A DNA stretch of 64,000 nucleotides from Alphaproteobacteria bacterium (GTDB lineage: Bacteria > Pseudomonadota > Alphaproteobacteria > Kiloniellales > DSM-21159): contig JAUILQ010000010.1 in assembly GCA_030433005.1 (NCBI GenBank), positions 1-64,000 on the forward strand, written 5' to 3'. Below, one piece after another: positions 44,388-54,691 of this stretch. Position numbers and translations under genes: made by a program. Positions within the stretch are counted from its first letter, which is position 1, and each line of letters starts with the position of its first letter. The notes beneath the pieces were generated by a model that saw nothing but the letters and a program-made list of their open reading frames with translations, did not search any database and was not told the origin of the DNA.

Positions 44388-45302
44388 CTACGCCAGCAGC
44401 CCCAGCACCAGCGGCAGGCTGGCCATCGAGACCAGGGTCTGCAGGGTGATCAGGCTGGCCATCAGGGTGGCGTCGCCGCCGAGCTGGCGGGCCAGGATGT
44501 AGGCGCTGGTCGCGGTCGGCAGGGCGTTGAACAGGATCGCCACGAAGGCCGCGACCCCGGTGACGCCGAAGCCCTGCAGGAAGGCCCAGGTGATCAGCGG
44601 CAGGCCGACCAGCTTGAGCGCCGAGGTCTGCAGCACCAGGCCACCGGCGGCGCGCGCCGCCTTCAGGTCGAGCGCCGCGCCGACCGCCAGCAGGCCGAGC
44701 GGCAGGGCGGCGCGGCCGAGGATCTGGGCCATCGGCCCGAGCACCGGCGGCAGGCCGATGCCGGTCAGGTTGAGCAGGCCGCCGACGACGCAGGCCAGGA
44801 TCAGCGGGTTGCTGGCGAAGCTGCGGGCGATGCCGCGCGCCGTCGGCTGGGCGCCGTGGCCGTAGCGCGCCAGCATCAGGGTGCAGGTGACGTTGACCAG
44901 CGGCACGATGGCGGCGACCGCCAGGGCGGCGGCGGTCAGCCCCTCCTCGCCGTGCACGCCGTAGGCGACCGACAGGCCGATGTAGGTGTTCATCCTGACC
45001 GTGCCCTGGTAGACGCTGGTCAGGCCCGGGCCGTCGACCCCGAAGGCGCGGCGCAGGGCCAGCACCAGCGCGCTCATCGCCAGGATCGCCAGCACGATGG
45101 CCGCGGCCATCGGCAGGATCGCGAGGTCGCTGAAGTCGGCCTCGGCCAGGGTCGTGGCGATCAGCGCCGGGAACAGCAGGAAGTAGGTCAGCCGCTCGGC
45201 CGGCGCCCAGAAGTGGTCGCCGGGGAACTCGCGGCGCCGGCAGACCCAGCCGACGAAGATCAGCAGGAAGACCGGCAGGATGACGGCGACGACGGCGCCC
45301 AC
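44388..45302 (-). CDS. AEC-family (auxin efflux carrier-like) transporter
   Basis: 304 residues with ten predicted helices in two sets of five: helices near 5-20, 38-55, 62-85, 110-130 and 135-152, then an inverted second half. Conserved-looking segments are RMNTYIGLSVAYG and LPLGLLAVGAALDL, and NALPTATSAYILARQLGGD near the C-terminus. Bacterial members carry malate, malonate or other anions; the substrate is not determined. It ends just inside a dispersed inverted repeat. ruvX lies upstream on the same strand, 13 bases away. Confidence 0.9.
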   Translation of the reverse strand: MGAVVAVILPVFLLIFVGWVCRRREFPGDHFWAPAERLTYFLLFPALIATTLAEADFSDLAILPMAAAIVLAILAMSALVLALRRAFGVDGPGLTSVYQGTVRMNTYIGLSVAYGVHGEEGLTAAALAVAAIVPLVNVTCTLMLARYGHGAQPTARGIARSFASNPLILACVVGGLLNLTGIGLPPVLGPMAQILGRAALPLGLLAVGAALDLKAARAAGGLVLQTSALKLVGLPLITWAFLQGFGVTGVAAFVAILFNALPTATSAYILARQLGGDATLMASLITLQTLVSMASLPLVLGLLA

Positions 45303-45315
45303 GGTGCCGGGCCGC

Positions 45316-45849
45316 TCAGTCCCAGGGGGCGCCCTGACCGTCGCCGGGCGCGCGCCGGGCGGCGGTCAGGGCGTCGAGCGCGCCCTGCAGGATGAAGGCG
45401 GCGGCCATCTTGTCGACGACCTCGCCGCGGCGCTTGCGGCTCATGTCGGCCTCGTCGACCAGGAAGCGCTCGACCGCCGCGGTCGACAGCCGCTCGTCCC
45501 ACAGCGCCACCGGCATCTCGAAGCCGGCGATCTCGATCAGGTTGCGCGCGAACTGCTTGGTCGAGCGCGCGCGCGTGCCCTCGCTGCCGTCCATGTTCAG
45601 CGGCAGGCCGACGACCAGGCCGCCGACCTCGCGCTCGCGGCACAGCTCCTCCAGGACCATGGCGTCCTCGGTGAACTTGCGCCGGCGCAGCGTGCGCAGC
45701 GGCGAGGCCAGGGTCAGCTCGGAGTTCGACAGCGCCAGGCCGATGGTCTTCTCGCCGAGGTCGAGGCCGAGCAGCCGGCCGCGGCGCGGCAGCAGCGCGG
45801 GCAGCTCGGCGAGCTCGGTGAAGGGGCCGGCGGGTGGGGGGCTCGACAT
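45316..45849 (-). CDS. ruvX: Holliday junction resolvase-like protein RuvX (YqgF)
   Basis: 177 residues with the RNase H-like fold of YqgF. The first acidic residue is in LLGLDLGEKTIGLALS (about 28-43), with VGGLVVGLPLNMDGSEGTRA and ALWDERLSTAAVERFLV further on. Relatives act in rRNA 5' end processing or junction cleavage. ATG 45849 is chosen over 45930 because the extra residues do not fit. The 3' end is 13 bases from the AEC gene start. gatC lies nearby (2.5 kb), a frequent ruvX neighbour, here interrupted by a histidine kinase. Confidence 0.93.
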   Translation of the reverse strand: MSSPPPAGPFTELAELPALLPRRGRLLGLDLGEKTIGLALSNSELTLASPLRTLRRRKFTEDAMVLEELCREREVGGLVVGLPLNMDGSEGTRARSTKQFARNLIEIAGFEMPVALWDERLSTAAVERFLVDEADMSRKRRGEVVDKMAAAFILQGALDALTAARRAPGDGQGAPWD

Positions 45850-45977
45850 GGGCCGCACGGTAGTCGCGCCGGCAGGGCTCCGGAAAGCGCAATCGTGGCC
45901 GCCGGTCTCCGTCCGGCGCAGCCCAGCCATCCCGTCCCGGCGCGGCGCTGGCGAGCGCGCGGCGCATCGGCCTTGCG

Positions 45978-48095
45978 TCAGGCGGTGCCGGTCCGGCCGC
46001 GGCCGTGCAGGCTCAGGACCTGGCCGCCGCCCGAGCGGCGCGGCGTGCTCGGCGCGGCGAGCGGCAGCTCCAGCAGGAAGCGGCTGCCGCCGCTGCGGCC
46101 GCCCCCGGCGCGCGGCGCGTGCGGGTCGACGTCGAGCCAGATGCGCCCGCGGTGCGCCTCGACGATGGTCTTGCAGAGCGCCAGGCCCATGCCCAGGCCG
46201 GGATAGGCCGAGTCCGTGCCGTGCAGGCGCCGGAAGACCTCGAAGATCCGCTCGGCGTGGCGCGGCTCGATGCCGATGCCGTTGTCCTCGACGGCGATGC
46301 GCAGCACGGCGCCCGAGCGCTCGGCGTGAATCGACAAGGCGAGCGGATCGGCAGAACGATACTTGACGGCGTTGCCGATCAGGTTCTGGAAGACCTGCCG
46401 CAGCAGGGTCGCGTTGCCCGGCACCTCGGGCAGCGGCGAGACCGTGACCTCGGCGTCGGCCAGCTCGGCCGCGAACTCCTCCAGGCAGTGGTCGACGATC
46501 TCCTGCAGGTCGACCGGCTCGGGATCGACGGTCAGCGTGCCCAGGCGCGCGTAGTCGAGCAGGCCGCTGACCAGGTGGCTCATGTTCTCGGCTGCCTGGG
46601 CGATGCAGCCGAGCGTCTCGCGGGCCTTGGCCGGCACGCCGCCGGCGGCGTCCAGGTGGCGTTCCAGCAGGGCGGCGAAGCCGGCGATCTGGCCGAGCGG
46701 CGTCTGCAGGTCGTGGGCGACGCCCGCGGCGAACTGCTCGAGGGCTTCGTTGGAGCGCTGCAGCGCGCGCTCGTGCTGCTTGCGCTCGCTGATGTCGGAG
46801 ACCACGAGGGTCAGGCCGCCCTCGCCGGCCGGGGCCGCCGACAGCTTGTACCAGGCGTCGGCGCGGCCGTCGGCGTAATGGTGCTCGATGGTCGCCGGCT
46901 CGCGCTGGGCCACGACCCGGCGCAGCACCTCGAAGACGGTCGAGTCGCGCCAGGCCGGCCAGAGCTGCAGCAGGCGGACGCCGACCAGGTCGCCGAAGAA
47001 CTCGACGTGCAGGCGGCAGGCCGCCGCGTTGGCCTGCAGGCAGCGGAAGTCGACGACCTCGCCGCGCGCGTCGGGCACCGGCACGAAGGTCGTGATCGCC
47101 TCCTGGCAGGCGTCAAGGATCGACTGGGTGAGCGCCAGCGCGCCGCCGAGCTCGCGCTCCTGGGCCTGCTTGGCGGTGACGTCCTGGACCAGGGCGACGA
47201 ACAGCGGGCGCTCGCCGCCGCGGTCGAGCTCGAGCGTGAGCTCGGCGGGATAGCGCGAGCCGTCCTTGCGGCGCTGGGCGCGCACGAAGCGGATGCTGCG
47301 CCGCCGGCCGCTGCGCAACGGCTCGAGCAGCCGTTCGAGCTGCTCGGGCTCCAGGCCGTCGAGCAGGTCGAGCGGCGTCAGCCGCAGGATCTCGTCGCTG
47401 CCATAGCCGAGGTTCTGCCGGGCCCCGCTGTTGGCCGCGACGATGCGCAGGCTGTCGGCGTCGAACAGGTAAACCTCGTTGAGCGAGGCCTCGAAGGCTC
47501 GCCCGTAGCGGATCTGCGCCATCTGGGTCAGCTCGGCGAGCGCGAGCCGCTTCTCCCGGCGCTCCAGGACCCGCGCCAGGCGGTGCGATTCCATGAGATC
47601 GACGACCGTGGCGGCCAGGCTCGACAGGCGCCGGCGCTGCGCGGCGGAGAGCTGGCGCGGCTTCTGGTCGATGACGCAGAGCGCACCGATGCGCTCGCCG
47701 GACGGCGTGATCAGCGGCGCGCCGGCGTAGAAGCGGATGTACGGCCGGCCGGTGACCAGCGGGTTGTCGGCGAAGCGCGCGTCGGCCGTCGCGTCCGCGA
47801 CGACGAGCGGCGCGTCGCCGCGGATCGTCTCGTCGCAGAACGCCCAGGCGCGGGGCGTCTCCCCGGCCTCCAGGCCGACATCCTCCAGGCCGACCCGGGC
47901 CTTGAACCACTGGCGATCCTCGTCGACCAGGCTGATCAACGCGATCGGCACGTCCAGCAGCTCGGCCGCGAGCGCCGCGAGCCGGTCGAGGCGTGCGTCG
48001 GACGCGGTGTCGAGAATCTCGTAGTCGTAGAGAGCGTCGAGCCGGCGAGCCTCGAGGGGATCGTCGAACCCGGCGGGGGCGGAACAGTTCGGCAA
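45978..48095 (-). CDS. Sensor histidine kinase with GAF and two PAS domains
   Basis: 705 residues, no transmembrane segment, so cytosolic. Order: GAF (about 25-165), PAS (about 195-310), second PAS-like (about 320-435), HisKA with the phosphorylated His in AAGVAHDLQTPL (about 455-466), and an HATPase domain with NLIGNAVKYR, DNGIGIEP and GLGMGLALC. A Gly/Arg-rich tail ends the protein. No response regulator is adjacent, so the partner is unknown. The frame begins at TTG 48095, the first possible codon after an in-frame TAG; no Met lies near, so the start is unusual. Confidence 0.88.
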   Translation of the reverse strand: MPNCSAPAGFDDPLEARRLDALYDYEILDTASDARLDRLAALAAELLDVPIALISLVDEDRQWFKARVGLEDVGLEAGETPRAWAFCDETIRGDAPLVVADATADARFADNPLVTGRPYIRFYAGAPLITPSGERIGALCVIDQKPRQLSAAQRRRLSSLAATVVDLMESHRLARVLERREKRLALAELTQMAQIRYGRAFEASLNEVYLFDADSLRIVAANSGARQNLGYGSDEILRLTPLDLLDGLEPEQLERLLEPLRSGRRRSIRFVRAQRRKDGSRYPAELTLELDRGGERPLFVALVQDVTAKQAQERELGGALALTQSILDACQEAITTFVPVPDARGEVVDFRCLQANAAACRLHVEFFGDLVGVRLLQLWPAWRDSTVFEVLRRVVAQREPATIEHHYADGRADAWYKLSAAPAGEGGLTLVVSDISERKQHERALQRSNEALEQFAAGVAHDLQTPLGQIAGFAALLERHLDAAGGVPAKARETLGCIAQAAENMSHLVSGLLDYARLGTLTVDPEPVDLQEIVDHCLEEFAAELADAEVTVSPLPEVPGNATLLRQVFQNLIGNAVKYRSADPLALSIHAERSGAVLRIAVEDNGIGIEPRHAERIFEVFRRLHGTDSAYPGLGMGLALCKTIVEAHRGRIWLDVDPHAPRAGGGRSGGSRFLLELPLAAPSTPRRSGGGQVLSLHGRGRTGTA

Positions 48096-48379
48096 GTCGG
48101 TGGCTTTCGGCAGCCTCTAGGTGTGGACGTCGGAGGATTTCTTGACGTCTGGTTTCTGTCACCGAAACTGATAAGCGAACGTTAACGGACGGACTCGCGC
48201 GTTAGGTTGCATTTTAGGCGAATCGCGGCGCCCGTTCGGCGCGACGGTGCCGGGTTGCCCGGCGGGCCGGGCAGATCGCCGTTCCGCGAGCGCCCCGCCT
48301 TGTGAGCGATCCGGGGCGGTGCTAGACAGCGGGCGCGCCGCGGGGCGCCTTCGCGAGGACTGGAAGAAAGAGGGGCGGC
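48096..48379. other. Divergent intergenic region, histidine kinase / gatC
   Basis: 284 bases between divergent genes, with a noticeably less GC-rich core at about 48135-48220. TTGACG occurs at 48143-48148 but no well-spaced -10 box follows. GAGG at about 48370 is the gatC ribosome-binding site. No small gene is credible here. Confidence 0.4.
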
Positions 48380-48667
48380 ATGTCGGTCGACATCGACACG
48401 GTGCACCGGATCGCCAAGCTGGCGCGCATCCGCGTCGAGGACGCCCAGGCCGAGAGCCTGGTCGGCGAGCTGAACAACATCCTGACCTGGGTCGAGCAGC
48501 TCGGCGAGCTCGACACCGAGGGCGTGCCGCCGATGACCTCGGTGGTCGAGCAGAAGCTGCAACTGCGCGCCGACGCCGTGACCGACGGCGGCCGGCCGGA
48601 GGAGATCGTCGCCAACGCGCCGGAGAGCGCCCACGGCTTCTTCGTCGTGCCCAAGGTGGTGGAGTAG
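48380..48667 (+). CDS. gatC: Aspartyl/glutamyl-tRNA amidotransferase subunit C
   Basis: 95 residues, the normal size. GatC stabilises the GatA-GatB amidotransferase that converts misacylated Glu-tRNA(Gln) and Asp-tRNA(Asn). The protein starts with the usual helix [17 protein letters not shown] and contains [21 protein letters not shown], a strong family match. GAGG is eight bases upstream. gatA starts two bases after the stop. Confidence 0.96.
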   Translation: MSVDIDTVHRIAKLARIRVEDAQAESLVGELNNILTWVEQLGELDTEGVPPMTSVVEQKLQLRADAVTDGGRPEEIVANAPESAHGFFVVPKVVE

Positions 48668-48669
48668 CC

Positions 48670-50148
<1,479 letters not shown>

Positions 50149-50152
50149 CGCC

Positions 50153-50659
50153 GTGCCCGCCGCGATCCGCCGGCTGACGGCGGACGACTGGCGGGCCTTC
50201 CGCGACCTGCGCCTCGAGGGCCTGAGGCGCGAGCCGGCCAACTTCGGCTCCTGCTGGGAGGACGAGGCCGAGCGCCCCGACGCCTTCTGGCGCGACTGGA
50301 CCGGGCGCTCGACGATCCTCGGCGGCTTCGCGTTGGACGGCACCCTGGTCGGCCTCGCCGGCATCTACGTCCTGCCGGGCCGCACCGTGCGTCACAAGGC
50401 TCATCTCTTCGGCATGTACGTCGCCGCGCAGGCGCGCGGCCAGGGCCTCGGCCGCCGGCTCTGCGCTGCCGCGATCGAGGCGGCCCGGGCGACGCCCGGC
50501 GTGACCCAGCTGATGGCCACGGTCTGGGCCGACAACGCGCCGGCGGTGGCGCTCTACCGCTCGCTCGGCTTCGAGCAGTGGGGCCTGGAGCCGCGCGGCA
50601 CGATCACGCCCGACGGCATCGTCTGCGACGATGCCCAGCTGGTGCTGCGCTTCGATTGA
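50153..50659 (+). CDS. GNAT-family N-acetyltransferase
   Basis: 168 residues. The acetyl-CoA-binding motif A reads LFGMYVAAQARGQGLGRRL (about 83-101), and motif B YRSLGFEQWG (about 133-142) is clear. Substrate unknown. It begins with GTG 50153, four bases after the gatA stop, so it is likely cotranscribed with gatCA. Convergent with the iron-uptake operon (5-base gap). Confidence 0.88.
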   Translation: MPAAIRRLTADDWRAFRDLRLEGLRREPANFGSCWEDEAERPDAFWRDWTGRSTILGGFALDGTLVGLAGIYVLPGRTVRHKAHLFGMYVAAQARGQGLGRRLCAAAIEAARATPGVTQLMATVWADNAPAVALYRSLGFEQWGLEPRGTITPDGIVCDDAQLVLRFD

Positions 50660-50663
50660 GCGG

Positions 50664-50849
50664 TCAGGCGCGGCGGCGCAGGGCGGCCCAGGCGACGACC
50701 AGCAGGGGCGCCGCCAGGCCGACCCAGGACACCCCGTCGTAGAGCCCGTCTCCCAGCAGCGCCGCCACGAGGCCGACGAGGCTGGCGAGCCCCAGCGCCA
50801 GGGGAACCGCGAAGACCGCGGCGAGGGACCGGCGGGCGGAGCGGCTCAT
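50664..50849 (-). CDS. Small two-helix membrane protein at the end of the iron operon
   Basis: 61 residues with two hydrophobic helices (about 10-33 and 40-56) and Arg-rich ends (MSRSARRS, LRRRA). Its ATG at 50849 overlaps the stop of the PepSY gene by four bases (ATGA), a sign of translational coupling. Small membrane proteins often sit beside PepSY proteins in siderophore loci; function unknown. It escapes simple frame listing because its frame is open far upstream. Confidence 0.65.
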   Translation of the reverse strand: MSRSARRSLAAVFAVPLALGLASLVGLVAALLGDGLYDGVSWVGLAAPLLVVAWAALRRRA

Positions 50850-52009
50850 TCCGCGGCCTCCGGCAGCCGGCCGGCGGCGACGCGGTCCCGGTCCAGCGCA
50901 TCGAGCCGCCGCTCCAGCGGCTCGCGGTGGCGGGCGATCCAGAGGTAGAGGCCGCTGCCCAGGACGGCGATGGCGATGACGTCGAGCAGCGCCCAGAGCA
51001 GCTTCAGCGGCAGCCCGCCGTAGTCGCCGAAATGCAGCGGCTGCGACAGCCGCAGCACGAGCATGTACCAGGGCATCGTCCGCATCTCGGTCAGCCTGCC
51101 CGTCTCCGCGTCGATCAGCGCCGGGGTCAGCAGCTGCTCGGTCGCCGGCGTCGCGCCCCTGAGCCAGACGGCGTAGTGGTGGTTGGAGCTGAAGCGGACG
51201 CCGGGGAAGGCCACGAACTGCGGCCTCATGCCCGGGGCTGCGGCCATCGCCGTGTCGACCGCCGCCTGCAGCGGCGCGAAGCGCTCGGGCACCGGCAGCC
51301 GCTCGTAGGGCGCCGTCATCTCGGCCAGCTGGTCGGCGCGCCAGATCGCGACCAGCGGGCTCGACAGCGTGTTGATCACGCCTGTGAGGCCGACCACCGC
51401 AAGCCACACGAGGGTCGTGATGCCGAGCAGGTTGTGCAGGTCGAGCCAGGCGAGCCGGCGGCTGCGCGAGAGCCTCAGGGTCCCGAAGCGCAGCCGCCGC
51501 ATGAAGGGCGCGTAGACGACGACGCCCGATACCAGCGAGACGAAGAAGAGAAGGCCCATGAAGCCCAGGAACAGCTCGCCCGGCAGCCCGGCGAAGAGGT
51601 CGACGTGCAGGCGCAGGATGACGTGCATGACGCCGCCTTCCTCGTCGAGGCGCCCGACGATGCCGGCCGTGCGCCGGTCGATCGCCGTGATGTGCATCTC
51701 CTCGGCCGCCGAGCGGGCGCGCGGCCCGGTCGTGACGTTGACCACCGGCCGGTCGACGTCGAAGGAGAGGTAGAGCGGCCGCTCGCCGGGGTAGGCGGCC
51801 AGGGCCGCGGCGACGGCATCGTCGAGGCTCCTGGAGGGCGTCTCCGCCGGCACCGGGGGCAGCGGCGCCTCGCCCTCGATCCAGTGGTCGATCTCCTCGT
51901 GGAAGACCAGCGGCAGCCCGGTCAGGCAGAGCAGCAGCAGGAAGGCCGTGCAGACCAGGCTGGTCCACTTGTGGACCAGGAACCAGGCGCGGAGCTGGCT
52001 GCGGGGCAT
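50846..52009 (-). CDS. PepSY-associated transmembrane protein (siderophore-iron reductase-type)
   Basis: 387 residues of the PepSY_TM family. It begins with RAWFLVHKWTSLVCTAFLLL (first helix, conserved His and Trp), followed by two periplasmic PepSY-like segments (about 60-130 and 235-320) and three more helices (about 150-170, 190-215, 345-370), with LDLHNLLGI and LHFGDYGGLPLKLLW as conserved His-containing motifs. Such proteins are linked to inner-membrane ferric-siderophore reduction. ATG 52009 lies 21 bases after the receptor gene, so one operon is likely. Confidence 0.9.
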   Translation of the reverse strand: MPRSQLRAWFLVHKWTSLVCTAFLLLLCLTGLPLVFHEEIDHWIEGEAPLPPVPAETPSRSLDDAVAAALAAYPGERPLYLSFDVDRPVVNVTTGPRARSAAEEMHITAIDRRTAGIVGRLDEEGGVMHVILRLHVDLFAGLPGELFLGFMGLLFFVSLVSGVVVYAPFMRRLRFGTLRLSRSRRLAWLDLHNLLGITTLVWLAVVGLTGVINTLSSPLVAIWRADQLAEMTAPYERLPVPERFAPLQAAVDTAMAAAPGMRPQFVAFPGVRFSSNHHYAVWLRGATPATEQLLTPALIDAETGRLTEMRTMPWYMLVLRLSQPLHFGDYGGLPLKLLWALLDVIAIAVLGSGLYLWIARHREPLERRLDALDRDRVAAGRLPEAAE

Positions 52010-52029
52010 GGGTCGACGGGCCGGCTGCG

Positions 52030-54543
52030 CTAGAAGTCGAGCGCGACGGACAGCTTGGCGGTGAGCGGCGCGCCCTGCGTGAGATAGCCGCCGTTGGCCG
52101 AGGCCCAGTAGGCGTTGTCCGTGACGTTCTCGACATTGGCGTAGAAGGCGACCGGGTAGCCGCCGAGCTCGGTGGCGTAGCGCGCGCCGAGGTCGAGCCG
52201 GGTCCAGCCCGGGACCTCCAGGCTGTTGGCGGCGTCGAGGTACTGGCCGCCGGTGTGCAGCACCCGCGCGGTCAGCGTCAGGTCGCGCAGGAAGGGCAGG
52301 TCCCACTCGGCGCCGAGGTTGAACTGGTAGTCCGGCACGCCGACGGCGGTGTTGCCGTCGTTGGTCCCGCCGGCCGTGCCGGTCAGCTCGGCGTCGAGCA
52401 GGGTGAGGCCGCCGAGCAGCCGGAAGCCTTCGACCGGCTCGCCGAAGAGGTTGAGCTCGATGCCGCGGTTCCGCTGCTCGCCGTCGATCGAATAGACCAG
52501 GGTCGAGGGATCGGTGACGCCGCTCGGACGGCTGGTCTGGAACAGGGCCAGCGACGCGCCGAAGTCGCCCAGGTCGAGCTTGCCGCCGACTTCGTACTGG
52601 GTCGAGCGGTAGGGGGCGAAGACCTCGCCGGCGTTGACGGCGGTGGCCGGCGCGCTTTCGGACTGCTGCAGGCCCTCGATCCGGTTGGCGTAGAGCGAGA
52701 ACTCCTCCGTCGGCTTGACGACGAGCCCGAAGGCGGGCGTCCAGGCCCACTCGTCGAAGTTGGCCGTGCGGGCGCCGCTGGCCCGGTCGAAGCCTTCGAC
52801 CTGGAGGTGCTGGCGGCGCAGGCCCGCGGTGAACAGCACGCGGTCGTCGAAGAAGCCGAGCGTGTCCGAGAGATAGAGGCTCTGGGTACGGGTGCGGCTG
52901 ACCAGCGGCAGGTCGTCGAAGTCGCCGCCGGCGAACAGCGTCGCCGGGCGCGACAGGTCGGCGGGGTCGTAGATGTTCGTCGCCTGGCTGGACGCGAGCT
53001 CGTAGGCGTTCCTGTTCTCGTGCTCCAGGGCCGCGCCGCCCAGGTTGATGCGGTGGCTGACCGGCCCGGTGAGGGCCTCCGCGGAGAGCCCCGCCTGGCC
53101 GCTCTTGATCCAGTCCTGGCGGGGCACCGTCAGGCGGCCGATGGTGGCATTGCCGGCCGCGTCGGTAACCGTCGCGCTCGCATAGTCGCCGTCCTCGCGC
53201 AGGTCGCGGGCACCGACCGCGGCGTGGGCCGTGACGCCGGGGGCCAGGTCGTACTCGGCGCGGACCTGTCCGAAGGTGTCGCGCAGCTCGCTGAAGGCAT
53301 AGGAGGGGCCGTAGTTGGTGCTGGCGTCGGGCGCGTCGGGGATCGCCGCGGCGCTGACGAAGACCACGGGGCGTCCCTGGTCGATGCGCTGGCGCTGCGA
53401 GGCGAGGTCGATGGTGACGCGCGCCCGCTCGCCCTGGAAGTCGAGCGCCAGGGCGCCGAGCAGCAGCGAGCGCTCCTCGTCCTCGATGGCGGTCTCGCCG
53501 TCGCGGGCGACGAGGTTCGTGCGGAAGCCGAAGGCCTCGTCCTCGCCGAAGCGCCGGCCGACATCCAGGTGCCCGCCGAAGCGGTTGGTCTGGGCCCAGC
53601 TGCCGGTGAAGCGCGTCACCGGCTCGTCGCCGGCGCGCTTGGGAACCAGGTTGAGGCCGCCGCCGATCCCGGTGCCGCCCGGCGGCACGCCGTTGAGGAA
53701 GGCGTTGGCGCCGCGCAGCAGCTCGACCCGCTCGTACATCTCGGGCGCCACGATCTGGCGCGGCGAGGTGCCGAAGAGGCCGTCGACGGAAACGTCCTCG
53801 CCGGCAAGCGGGAAGCCGCGCACGACGAAGGACTCCGAGAAGTTGCCGTAGCCGTAGGAGGTGCGCACCGAGGCGTCGTTGGCCAGGACCTCGCCGACCG
53901 TCTCCGCCTGCTGGCTCTCGATCGTCTCGGCGGTGTAGCTGGAGAAGCTGAAGGGCACCTCCATCATGTCCTGGTTGCCCAGCGCACCGACCCGCGCCCC
54001 GCGGGCGACCTGGCCGCCGGCGAAGGCGGCCGGCAGGTTGCCGATCTGGGCCGTGGCCGGCGCCGGGGACTCGCCCTCGACGCGGATCGGGTCGAGCATC
54101 GTCGAACCGGCGTTCCCCTCCGAGCGCTGCAGCGAGACCGTCTCGGCGTCGGTGAACTGCCAGCTCACCCCGGTGCCCTCGAGCAGCAGGGCCAGCGCCT
54201 GCTCCGGCGTGTAGCGGCCGCTCACCCCGCTGCTGTCCAGGCCCTCAAGCCGTTCGGCGTTGTAGAAGACCTGGAGGCCGGCGCGCCGGGCGAAGGCGAT
54301 GATCGCGCTGCCCAGCGGCTGCGGCGGAATGGCGAAGTCGAGGGTGCGCGCAGCCTCGGCGAGCTGGGTCGGCGCGGCGGCAAGCGACGGGAAGAAGGCG
54401 GCAAGCCGGTCGTCCTGTCCGGCGGCCGCCGGCGCGGCGCCGGCCGCCAGCGCCGCCCCCGCAGCGCAGGCGCCGAGCGCCAGGCGCCGCCGCAGGCTCC
54501 TCGTCTCGACGCTGCCGGCGCCGTTCGACCGCAATGCCCTCAT
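52030..54543 (-). CDS. TonB-dependent siderophore receptor with N-terminal signalling domain
   Basis: 837 residues. After a basic N-terminus and signal peptide (about 18-41) come an STN secretin/TonB signalling domain (about 60-140, with YTPEQALALLLEGTG), a plug domain (ESFVVRGFPLAGEDVSVDG, YERVELLRGANAFLNG, GGTGIGGGLNLVPKR) and a beta barrel ending in aromatic LSVALDF. The STN domain talks to FecR, so ligand binding can activate FecI. ATG 54543 follows AGAGGAC; the frame extends to 54642 without support. Ligand unknown, probably a hydroxamate or catecholate ferric siderophore. A Fur-like palindrome lies upstream. Confidence 0.94.
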   Translation of the reverse strand: MRALRSNGAGSVETRSLRRRLALGACAAGAALAAGAAPAAAGQDDRLAAFFPSLAAAPTQLAEAARTLDFAIPPQPLGSAIIAFARRAGLQVFYNAERLEGLDSSGVSGRYTPEQALALLLEGTGVSWQFTDAETVSLQRSEGNAGSTMLDPIRVEGESPAPATAQIGNLPAAFAGGQVARGARVGALGNQDMMEVPFSFSSYTAETIESQQAETVGEVLANDASVRTSYGYGNFSESFVVRGFPLAGEDVSVDGLFGTSPRQIVAPEMYERVELLRGANAFLNGVPPGGTGIGGGLNLVPKRAGDEPVTRFTGSWAQTNRFGGHLDVGRRFGEDEAFGFRTNLVARDGETAIEDEERSLLLGALALDFQGERARVTIDLASQRQRIDQGRPVVFVSAAAIPDAPDASTNYGPSYAFSELRDTFGQVRAEYDLAPGVTAHAAVGARDLREDGDYASATVTDAAGNATIGRLTVPRQDWIKSGQAGLSAEALTGPVSHRINLGGAALEHENRNAYELASSQATNIYDPADLSRPATLFAGGDFDDLPLVSRTRTQSLYLSDTLGFFDDRVLFTAGLRRQHLQVEGFDRASGARTANFDEWAWTPAFGLVVKPTEEFSLYANRIEGLQQSESAPATAVNAGEVFAPYRSTQYEVGGKLDLGDFGASLALFQTSRPSGVTDPSTLVYSIDGEQRNRGIELNLFGEPVEGFRLLGGLTLLDAELTGTAGGTNDGNTAVGVPDYQFNLGAEWDLPFLRDLTLTARVLHTGGQYLDAANSLEVPGWTRLDLGARYATELGGYPVAFYANVENVTDNAYWASANGGYLTQGAPLTAKLSVALDF

Positions 54544-54580
54544 GTCCTCTGATCCCCTGCCGTGATGGAGTTTCCCGACC

Positions 54581-54603
54581 CTGCGAGTGATTGTCACTCG
54601 CAG
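54581..54603 (-). promoter_or_regulatory. Fur-type operator upstream of the receptor gene
   Basis: CTGCGAGTGA-TTG-TCACTCGCAG is a perfect 10-bp inverted repeat with a three-base centre, 38 bases upstream of the receptor start. Its shape and central AGTGATTGTCACT resemble Fur boxes. Assignment to Fur, rather than another iron regulator, is by similarity only. Confidence 0.6.
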
Positions 54604-54691
54604 AGTCTCCTCCTTAGGGGGACGAGCGGGGCGCCTCGGCACCGTAAGAAAAAATGTGCCCCCCTTTCCGACAGCCGGAGAGGGAGGGCGG